A DNA stretch of 64,000 nt, taken from positions 179,235 through 243,234 of the forward strand of contig CAJFQM010000001.1 in the NCBI GenBank assembly GCA_904419075.1, read 5' to 3'. Of this stretch, positions 17,529 to 24,640 are shown piece after piece. The DNA comes from an uncultured Clostridia bacterium (GTDB taxonomy: Bacteria > Bacillota > Clostridia > Christensenellales > Borkfalkiaceae). The position numbers and the translations under genes were made by a program. Below the pieces are notes generated by a model, which was not told the DNA's origin, searched no databases, and saw only the letters and a program-made list of their open reading frames with translations. Numbering within the stretch: the stretch's first letter is position 1; every line of letters starts with the position of its first letter.

Positions 17529-17557
17529 GTCGTACAAACTTCGAAGCACTGCGTTCT

Positions 17558-19144
17558 TTATTTTTTCAACGCAAGCGTGGCGGCGTAAAGTTTTTTATAT
17601 TCTTCCGCTGAATGCTGCCATGAGAAATCCGTTTCGGCGGCTTTCTTCATCAAGGCTTTCCATTCGACTTCGTTTTTATACAGTTCGAGCGCTTCTCTGA
17701 TTACGTATAACATATCATACGGATTATAGGCAGCAAATGTGAATCCGTTTCCGCCGGCTCCGTAAGGCTTAATGCTGTCGTACAATCCTCCCGTTTCCCG
17801 AACGATCGGAACCGTCGCGTATCTCGACGCGATCATTTGAGAAAGCCCGCAAGGCTCGCTCTTTGACGGCATCAGGAAAATATCCGAACCCGAATAAATC
17901 TTTCTCGCCAAATCTCCGTTAAAAGAAATAATGACAGCCGCTTTTCCCGTATATCTGTGCCCGAGATCCTTGAAATAATTTTCGTAAACGGAATCTCCGG
18001 TTCCGAGAAGAACAAACTGAACGTCCTCCTTCAAAACATCCTCTATCACGGTCTTTACCAAATCGAGCCCCTTATGCGGTACGAGTCGGGAAATCATGGC
18101 GATCACGGGAACCTGCTTGACCGGCAAACCGAGCATTTTTTGAAGTTCGGCTTTACAAACGGCTTTGTTTTCCAAATGTTCGGCATCGTAATGCGCGAAC
18201 AGCGCGGGATCGGTGGCCGGATCGTAAGAAACCGTATCGATTCCGTTGAGAATTCCCGAAAGTTTGAAAGAATTTTTCCGAATGATGTCTTCCAATCCAT
18301 GCGCAAATTCCGCGTTTTTTATCTCATTCGCATAGGTCGGACTTACCGTGGAAAATTTTTCACTGCACTCGATCGCGCCCTTCATCAGATTCAAGCAATT
18401 GCCGTATTCGAGGAGATGACGATAATTATTGGAAATTCCGAATAAATCTTCGAGAATATCCAAAGAATACTTCCCCTGATATTCAATGTTGTGAATCGTA
18501 AACAATGCACGGATAAACTGATATTCCGGACGGTAACAATAAATGGTTTTCAAATAGAGCGCCGCCAAAGCCGCCTGCCAATCATGACAATGCAGAATAT
18601 CGGGATAAAACTTTATAAACGGAAGAATTTCCATTACGCCGCGCGAAAAGAACGCAAAGCGTTCCCCGTCGTCATAATATCCGTAACAGCCCGGTCTCTT
18701 AAAATAATACTCGTTATCCAAAAAATAAAAAGTCACGCCTTCCTCTTCGTAGGAAAAAATACCGCAATATTGATTTCTCCATGACAACGGCACAAAAATA
18801 TTTCCCAAAAATGACATTTTACGGCGGAATTCCGGCTTAATATCCGAATAGAGCGGTATCACTACCCTCACGTCGTATGCGGGATCTTTCGCCACTGCTT
18901 TCGAAAGCGAGCCGATTACTTCCGCCAATCCCCCCGTAGCAATAAAGGGCGTCGCTTCGGAGGCCACAAACAAAATCTTTTTTTTCGGATATACCTCTAT
19001 CTGCGCCTTTTCGGGAATGCTCGGAAAGGATTCCTCCCCTTCTTCTGTCACGACCTCGATAGGAGCCTTTTTTGTCGTCTTTCTTTTGGCCGGCGCTTTC
19101 GCGCCCGCCTTCTTTTTCGTTGTGGTATTAGCTTGTGTCGCCAT
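17558..19144 (-). CDS. glgA: glycogen synthase (ADP-glucose type)
   Basis: GT5 transferase that adds glucose from ADP-glucose to glycogen. GT-B fold motifs: 'FVASEATPFIATGGLAEVIGS' near residue 60 (key residues TGGLAEV), 'HCHDWQAALA', and C-terminal 'PSKSEPCGLSQMIA' with 'GTGD'. The first 50 residues are an unusual Lys/Ala/Thr-rich extension resembling a histone-like tail, absent from typical GlgA. The Lys of the KTGGL motif is Ala here, a change I believe also occurs in other clostridial enzymes. ATG 19144 is chosen for its GGGGAGGT site; 528 residues. Two TATGT-N3-ACATA repeats lie upstream. Confidence 0.95.
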   Translation of the reverse strand: MATQANTTTKKKAGAKAPAKRKTTKKAPIEVVTEEGEESFPSIPEKAQIEVYPKKKILFVASEATPFIATGGLAEVIGSLSKAVAKDPAYDVRVVIPLYSDIKPEFRRKMSFLGNIFVPLSWRNQYCGIFSYEEEGVTFYFLDNEYYFKRPGCYGYYDDGERFAFFSRGVMEILPFIKFYPDILHCHDWQAALAALYLKTIYCYRPEYQFIRALFTIHNIEYQGKYSLDILEDLFGISNNYRHLLEYGNCLNLMKGAIECSEKFSTVSPTYANEIKNAEFAHGLEDIIRKNSFKLSGILNGIDTVSYDPATDPALFAHYDAEHLENKAVCKAELQKMLGLPVKQVPVIAMISRLVPHKGLDLVKTVIEDVLKEDVQFVLLGTGDSVYENYFKDLGHRYTGKAAVIISFNGDLARKIYSGSDIFLMPSKSEPCGLSQMIASRYATVPIVRETGGLYDSIKPYGAGGNGFTFAAYNPYDMLYVIREALELYKNEVEWKALMKKAAETDFSWQHSAEEYKKLYAATLALKK

Positions 19145-19183
19145 TTCAATTAAACCTCCCCTGTATTTCAATTTTATACTATG

Positions 19184-19215
19184 TATGTCATACATAATTA
19201 TATATGTCTGACATA
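19184..19215. promoter_or_regulatory. paired TATGT-N3-ACATA inverted repeats upstream of glgA
   Basis: Two exact copies, TATGTCATACATA (19184-19196) and TATGTCTGACATA (19203-19215), have starts 19 bp apart in the 76-base glgD-glgA gap. The same motif recurs upstream of glgB. Likely binding sites for an unidentified dimeric regulator. Confidence 0.6.
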
Positions 19216-19220
19216 ATATA

Positions 19221-20336
19221 TTAAAGCATTGTCCCCTTTTGTATAAAGTACGGAAGAATTTCGCAGCCGCTCAGATGCCTTCTGTCGCCGATTACGACAT
19301 TTTTATCGGTAATCACGCAGTCAAGAGAAACATTGGGGCCGATAATCGTATCCTGCATGATGATCGAATTCCGCACTATGGCGCCTTTGGCCACCGTGAC
19401 TCCGCGGAAGAGAATGGAATTTTCCACGGTTCCCTCGATTTCACAGCCGTCAGAGATGAGCGAATTTCTGACAATCGCGTCGTCGCCGTATTTTGAGGGC
19501 GCGCTGTCGCGAACCTTGGTATAGATGTCTCTGGCGCCGAAAAGTTCGTCGCGGACTTCGCGGTTGAGAAGTTCCATATTGTGTTTATAGTATGAAGCCA
19601 TCGAATTGATTCCCGCGTAATAACCTCGGAAGTCATAGCGATAGATTTTCAGGCTGTCGAGCTGTTTTGCGATAATATCGCTTTCAAAACAACTATATCC
19701 GTGCGTCAAAGCATCTTCTACCATATTCAACAAAAACTGTCTGTTGAAAACCATTACATTGATATATACGTCGGCTTTTGCTTTGTTCCGAAGTTTCGGG
19801 GTAATTTTGACTTCGTTTACCCGACCGTCTTTATCTGCGCCGATGATCATATAATGTTCTGTTTTTTCCACTTCCTCGAAATGCGTGACCATTGTGATAT
19901 CGGCGTTTTTATTCTCGTGAAATGCGATAATATCGGAAATGTCCAATCTTGCTACGCCGTCACAGTCAGAAAGAACTACGTATTTTTCCTGACGGCGTGC
20001 GAGAAAACTCGTTACGCCTTTGAGGGCTTCGAGCCGCGTCGTATAAATCTGTTCGCTTTCGTCGGAAAACGGCGGAAGAAGGATGATTCCGCCGTCTTTA
20101 CGGGCGAGATCCCAATCTTTACCGCTGCCGAGGTGATCGATTAAAGAGCGGTAATTATTGTTTGTCATAAGGCCTACGGTCGTAATGCCCGAATTGACCA
20201 TATTGGAGAGCGGAAAATCGATAAGACGATATCTTCCGCCGAACGGAATAGATCCCATCGTCCTTCTGCGGACGAGTTCGGGAACGTTTTCTTCATGAAG
20301 ATTTGAAAAGATGACACCGACTGCCGATGCTGCCAT
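19221..20336 (-). CDS. glgD: glucose-1-phosphate adenylyltransferase subunit GlgD
   Basis: Regulatory or non-catalytic-type subunit of ADP-glucose pyrophosphorylase. It keeps the nucleotidyltransferase fold ('GGRYRLIDFPLSNMVNSGI') and a left-handed beta-helix C terminus with hexapeptide repeats, but has lost the N-terminal 'GGxGxRL' phosphate loop, which reads 'FSNLHEENVPEL' as expected for GlgD. At 371 residues it has normal length. It lies 17 bases after glgC with a GGGGAGG site, so it is co-expressed with it. Confidence 0.95.
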   Translation of the reverse strand: MAASAVGVIFSNLHEENVPELVRRRTMGSIPFGGRYRLIDFPLSNMVNSGITTVGLMTNNNYRSLIDHLGSGKDWDLARKDGGIILLPPFSDESEQIYTTRLEALKGVTSFLARRQEKYVVLSDCDGVARLDISDIIAFHENKNADITMVTHFEEVEKTEHYMIIGADKDGRVNEVKITPKLRNKAKADVYINVMVFNRQFLLNMVEDALTHGYSCFESDIIAKQLDSLKIYRYDFRGYYAGINSMASYYKHNMELLNREVRDELFGARDIYTKVRDSAPSKYGDDAIVRNSLISDGCEIEGTVENSILFRGVTVAKGAIVRNSIIMQDTIIGPNVSLDCVITDKNVVIGDRRHLSGCEILPYFIQKGTML

Positions 20337-20353
20337 ATGGATTTTCCTCCCCT

Positions 20354-21547
20354 TTACACCAAAATGTCTTTTTCATTTTTTTGACCGCTCAAAACGCGGA
20401 CCCCGTCTCCGACGGTGATATCTCTCCCGAGTACAACGATTTCCGCGGTCGGATTTTTTTCCACTCCGATCACGGAATTTTTTCCTACGGTTACATTTTC
20501 GTCGATAATGGAATAGGATACGGACGCGCCCGATTTGATAATACTGTTTGCCAAGACGACGGCATCTTTTATGACGGCTCCCTTTTCGACGATGACATTG
20601 CTGCCGAGGACGGAGTTTTCTACCCTTCCCTCAATTTCGCAGCCGAGCGCGATCATTGAATTTTTTACCACGGCGTCGTCCCCGATATATTCGGGCGGAG
20701 CCAACGGATTACGGGAATGAATCTTCCATGCTTTGTCGTTGACATCAAATTCGGGATTGTCTCCGAGAAGATCCATATTCGCCTGCCAGAGCGAAGCGAT
20801 CGTTCCCACGTCTTTCCAATACCCTTCAAAAAGATAAGAATACATTTTTTCGCCCGCATTGAGCATGGCGGGAAGAACGTCTTTTCCGAAATCTTTGGAG
20901 GAGTTGGGATTCGCTTCGTCCTCTTCCAGATATTTGAACAACTTGCTTGCCGTGAAAATATAAATTCCCATTGAAGCGAGCGTACTCTTGGGAACTTTCG
21001 GTTTTTCCTCGAATTGGTAAATAGATCCGTCCGGATTGGTATTGAGAATTCCGAACCGTGACGCTTCGCTGAGCGGAACGTTTATCGCCGCGATCGTACA
21101 GTCGGCTCCCGTTTCAATATGAGCTTTCAGCATGGCCGCATAATTCATTTTATAAATATGATCGCCCGAAAGGATGAGAACGTATTCGGGGTTATACATT
21201 TTCATGAAATGCATATTCTGATAAATCGCGTTTGCGGTCCCTTCATACCAAGTGGAACGCGCTTTCGCCTGATACGGCGAAAGAATATGGACGCCGCCGA
21301 AAGCCCGGTCGAGATCCCACGGCTGGCCGTTGCCGATATATTCGTTCAGAATCAGCGGCTGATATTGCGTCAATACGCCTACCGTATCGATTCCCGAGTT
21401 TATACAGTTGGAAAGCGGAAAATCAATAATGCGGTACTTCGCGCCGAACGCGACGGCCGGCTTCGCGATATTATTCGTGAGTGCAAATAATCTGCTGCCC
21501 TGTCCGCCTGCCAAAAGCATTGCTACACATTCTTTTTTTCTGTGCAT
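20354..21547 (-). CDS. glgC: glucose-1-phosphate adenylyltransferase
   Basis: Catalytic subunit making ADP-glucose from glucose-1-phosphate and ATP, the committed step of glycogen synthesis. The intact '[14 protein letters not shown]' loop, '[19 protein letters not shown]', 'GTANAIYQN', '[11 protein letters not shown]' and 'EEKPK' motifs are present, followed by the beta-helix domain. At 397 residues it has normal length. It lies 21 bases after glgB, and a CAGGGGG site precedes the ATG. Confidence 0.97.
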   Translation of the reverse strand: MHRKKECVAMLLAGGQGSRLFALTNNIAKPAVAFGAKYRIIDFPLSNCINSGIDTVGVLTQYQPLILNEYIGNGQPWDLDRAFGGVHILSPYQAKARSTWYEGTANAIYQNMHFMKMYNPEYVLILSGDHIYKMNYAAMLKAHIETGADCTIAAINVPLSEASRFGILNTNPDGSIYQFEEKPKVPKSTLASMGIYIFTASKLFKYLEEDEANPNSSKDFGKDVLPAMLNAGEKMYSYLFEGYWKDVGTIASLWQANMDLLGDNPEFDVNDKAWKIHSRNPLAPPEYIGDDAVVKNSMIALGCEIEGRVENSVLGSNVIVEKGAVIKDAVVLANSIIKSGASVSYSIIDENVTVGKNSVIGVEKNPTAEIVVLGRDITVGDGVRVLSGQKNEKDILV

Positions 21548-21568
21548 AGGAAACCCCCTGAAATAAAA

Positions 21569-23461
21569 TCAATCGATTTTTGTCAAATAGATACAAGTCA
21601 GTTTGGGAATATCGAGCCGTATCGAGTATTCCTTTCCGTGACTCGGCGTTTTTGCCGTAGTATAAATACGTTTTTTCAAAGATCCGCTTCCGCCGTACTT
21701 TACGGAGTCGGTATTGAAAATCAATTTATATTTGCCTTTTGCGATTCCCAAAGTGTAATTCGTCAAGGCAATCCCCGAGAAATTTACGATGACGACGATT
21801 TGATTTCCTTCTCTGTCTTTGCGGATATATGCAATAAAATTTCGGTCTGCATCGTTGGGTGCCAGCCATTCAAACCCATCCCACGAATCCTCTATTTCAT
21901 AAAATGCAGGCGTATTCAAATAGAAAAAATTGAGATCCTTTATCGCCCGAGAAAGTTTTTCGTGCATGGGATACTTTTTCAGGAAAAATTCAATTCCTTC
22001 TTTATAATCCCATTCCTTAAACTGTCCGAACTCCGTTCCCATAAAATTAAGTTTCTTTCCCGGATGAGACATCATATATCCCATGAAAGAACGCACGCCC
22101 GCAAATTTATCTTCGTATGCTCCCGGCATTTTACTGATGAGAGACGCCTTTCCGTGAACCACTTCGTCGTGAGAAATCGGTAATATATAGTTCTCCGAAA
22201 AAGCATACATCATCGAAAAGGTCAGTTTATTGTGATTATATTGCCGATATATCGGATCCGTGGCCAAATAGGAAAGTACGTCGTTCATCCAACCCATATT
22301 CCATTTGAAATTGAAGCCCAATCCCCCTGCATCCGTCGGGCGCGTAATCAGCGGCCAGGCGGTAGACTCTTCGGCAATCATCAAGGCATGGGGAAATTCC
22401 GCGAATACGGCTTCGTTTAACCTCCTGAGAAAGGCTACGGCCTCTAAGTTCTTGTTGTCTCCGTAAATATTCGGAACCCATTCGCCGGGACGTTTATCAT
22501 AGTCAAGATAAAGCATGGAAGCCACTGCATCCACCCGCAAACCGTCAACATGAAATTTATCAAAGAAAAATACCGCATTGGAAACGAGGAAAGAAATTAC
22601 TTCGTCTCGTCCGTAATCAAACTTTCTCGTCCCCCAGCCGCGATTTTCTTTTTGATCCCAACGCGAAGGTTCATACAAAGGCTCTCCGTCGAACTCGCAC
22701 AGCCCGAATTCGTCTTTGGGAAAATGCGCGGGCACCCAATCGAGAATTACTCCGATTCCCGCTTTATGGAAAGCATCTATCAGATACATAAAATCGTGGG
22801 GCGTTCCCAATCGGGAGGTAATCGCGTAATACCCCGTCACTTGATAGCCCCAAGAACCGTCAAACGGATATTCCATTACGGGCATAAATTCCACATGCGT
22901 ATATCCCATTTCCTTAACGTAAGCGACGAGTTCCTTCGCAAGCTCCCGATAAGTATAATGCGTTCCGTTTTCGTGTACTTTCCAGGAAAGCAGATTGACC
23001 TCATAGATGTTGAGCGGCGAGGCATAAATATTTTTATGATTCAGCTTGTCCAAATATTCCCGATCTGTCCATTCGAATCCGGATAAATCATAAAGTTTGG
23101 AAGCGTTTGAAGAATCGATTCCCGGAGTTTCGGAATGAAATGCATAAGGATCGGCCTTAAAAAGACTTCTTCCGTCCTTGGTTTCTATACAATATTTATA
23201 AGTATCGTATTGTTTGAGTCCGGGAATGAAAAGTTCAAAAGTTTCGTTATCGATGAGCTTATTCATTATATTGGCGTTTTTATCCCAGGAGTTAAAATCC
23301 CCTACCACAGAAACGCTCTTCGCATGCGGAGCCCATACGCGAAAAATATAACCGCGCTTTCTGTTCTTCGTAACGGCATGCGCCCCCATCGTCTGATAAG
23401 TCTTGAAATTAGTTCCGTGATGGAAAAGATGTAAGGGAAAATTGGTTTCGGGTTCTTTCAT
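21569..23461 (-). CDS. glgB: 1,4-alpha-glucan branching enzyme
   Basis: Introduces alpha-1,6 branches into glycogen. An N-terminal CBM48 (residues 20-120, 'FRVWAPHAKSVSVVGDFNSWD') precedes the GH13 barrel with 'DWVPAHFPKDEFGL', 'DGLRVDAVASMLY' (nucleophile Asp), 'IAEESTAWP' (acid Glu) and 'LPISHDEVVHGK'. At 630 residues it has standard length. It is the first gene of the glycogen operon, has an AGGAGAG site, and its promoter region carries TATGT-N3-ACATA repeats and a Spo0A-like box. Confidence 0.97.
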   Translation of the reverse strand: MKEPETNFPLHLFHHGTNFKTYQTMGAHAVTKNRKRGYIFRVWAPHAKSVSVVGDFNSWDKNANIMNKLIDNETFELFIPGLKQYDTYKYCIETKDGRSLFKADPYAFHSETPGIDSSNASKLYDLSGFEWTDREYLDKLNHKNIYASPLNIYEVNLLSWKVHENGTHYTYRELAKELVAYVKEMGYTHVEFMPVMEYPFDGSWGYQVTGYYAITSRLGTPHDFMYLIDAFHKAGIGVILDWVPAHFPKDEFGLCEFDGEPLYEPSRWDQKENRGWGTRKFDYGRDEVISFLVSNAVFFFDKFHVDGLRVDAVASMLYLDYDKRPGEWVPNIYGDNKNLEAVAFLRRLNEAVFAEFPHALMIAEESTAWPLITRPTDAGGLGFNFKWNMGWMNDVLSYLATDPIYRQYNHNKLTFSMMYAFSENYILPISHDEVVHGKASLISKMPGAYEDKFAGVRSFMGYMMSHPGKKLNFMGTEFGQFKEWDYKEGIEFFLKKYPMHEKLSRAIKDLNFFYLNTPAFYEIEDSWDGFEWLAPNDADRNFIAYIRKDREGNQIVVIVNFSGIALTNYTLGIAKGKYKLIFNTDSVKYGGSGSLKKRIYTTAKTPSHGKEYSIRLDIPKLTCIYLTKID

Positions 23462-23633
23462 TTAAACTCTCCTGAATAATAAATTTCCGCGATAGATAAA
23501 ACCCGCATATATTCATTATAATTTTGAAAAAATAAAGGTAAATATCCACGCAAAAGCAACGGCGAAAAGAGAAAGACTTTTCTGTCAAACGCTTGAAAAA
23601 CAACGGGAATCGGCTATCTTCTTTTCAACAATT

Positions 23634-23662
23634 ATTATACTACACTTTTTTTCTTTTTTCAA
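23634..23662 (-). promoter_or_regulatory. glgB operon promoter
   Basis: On the minus strand TTGAAA (23657-23662) and TATAAT (23634-23639) are 17 bp apart. The predicted 5' leader is about 165 bases. A Spo0A-box-like ATTGTCGAA (23712-23720, 8 of 9 to TTTGTCGAA) lies 50 bp upstream of the -35. Confidence 0.6.
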
Positions 23663-23806
23663 GACCAAAATGAAAAATTTTTAGCTTTTTTAGAAAATTT
23701 TTCTTAAAGTTATTGTCGAAAATACGCGTTTAATACCAAATCAAAAAATACTGCCGTTTTGTACAGTATGTGTAAACGTACGTCCTTATATTTGCTCCAT
23801 GATAAC

Positions 23807-23888
23807 TATGTCACGCATAAATGTATATGTATGACATACGTAATATAATATGTGTGACATAATATTTGAAAGTATTATTTCACACATA
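23807..23888. promoter_or_regulatory. cluster of TATGT-N3-ACATA repeats upstream of glgB
   Basis: Two exact copies (23826-23838 and 23849-23861) are flanked by two near copies: TATGTCACGCATA (23807-23819) and TATTTCACACATA (23876-23888). They lie 145-250 bp upstream of the predicted glgB promoter. The 23462-23975 gap holds no gene. Confidence 0.6.
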
Positions 23889-23910
23889 GTATTTTTTGCG
23901 GCTTTAATAA

Positions 23911-23943
23911 AACAGGCCTTCCTTTTTTAATGGAAGACCTGTT
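23911..23943 (-). terminator. terminator downstream of coaE
   Basis: AACAGGCCTTCC and GGAAGACCTGTT pair with one mismatch around a T/A-rich loop, followed on the minus strand by TTTTATT. Confidence 0.7.
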
Positions 23944-23975
23944 GCCAATAAAAATTTTGTTTCACATAAAATGTT

Positions 23976-24563
23976 TCATAAATATTCTTTGCAAAATTCG
24001 TTCAATAAATCAACGACTTTATTTTCCAATTCTGAAATGGTTGAGTCGTTATTCAAGAAAATGACAGATCCCGGGATCGGCTGGCTGTAATCGTATTGCC
24101 GAGAGATTCGAGATAAAACGGCTTCTCTGTCGGAATGATCTCTTTGCATTACCGAAAGAATACGCTGTTCTTTTTCACGGCAGACGACGATGATTTTATG
24201 AAAAAGGTTTTCGTAGCCACCTTCGAACAGGAGCGGAACCTCGGCAAATACTAAGCCTTTACAGGAGTTCATTTGCCTGTTCAGTTCGTTCATAATGAGC
24301 GGATGTGAAACGGAATTTAATTTTTTTAAAGCCGTTTCATCGGAAAAGACGATTTCTGCCAAACGCGATTTTATAATCTTTCCGCCCTCGACCGCCTCGG
24401 GAAAAATTTTTTCTATACGATTGATATAGTCTTTGTTCGTTAAAAGCTGTTTGTTGATTTCGTCACAGAAAAAAACGGAAAACCCCTTTTCACGGATTAT
24501 TTTTGCAACCGAAGATTTACCGCTTCCGATTCCTCCTGTAACAGCTATTTTTATCGTGTCCAT
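23976..24563 (-). CDS. coaE: dephospho-CoA kinase
   Basis: Phosphorylates the 3'-hydroxyl of dephospho-CoA, the last step of coenzyme A synthesis. The P-loop 'GGIGSGKSSV' starts at residue 10, with 'CDEINKQLL' and 'FAEVPLLFEGG' as expected. At 195 residues it has normal length. It follows polA, the common Bacillota order. No good Shine-Dalgarno is visible before the ATG; instead an exact TATGTTTCACATA repeat begins 14 bases upstream, so a bound protein there could affect its expression. An 11-bp copy (TGTTTCACATA) also lies at its 3' end. Confidence 0.93.
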   Translation of the reverse strand: MDTIKIAVTGGIGSGKSSVAKIIREKGFSVFFCDEINKQLLTNKDYINRIEKIFPEAVEGGKIIKSRLAEIVFSDETALKKLNSVSHPLIMNELNRQMNSCKGLVFAEVPLLFEGGYENLFHKIIVVCREKEQRILSVMQRDHSDREAVLSRISRQYDYSQPIPGSVIFLNNDSTISELENKVVDLLNEFCKEYL

Positions 24564-24576
24564 ACTTTATTAAATA

Positions 24577-24589
24577 TATGTTTCACATA
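24577..24589. promoter_or_regulatory. TATGT-N3-ACATA repeat before coaE
   Basis: TATGTTTCACATA is the fifth exact copy of the motif in the window. A 9-of-10 copy, TTTGTTTCACATA, lies at 23956-23968 at the other end of coaE, and two CGTGAAAC direct repeats lie at about 24611-24633 in the polA-coaE gap. Confidence 0.5.
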
Positions 24590-24640
24590 TTTAGTTCCAC
24601 AAACAATCATCCGTGAAACTGAAATCGTGAAACAAAATAA

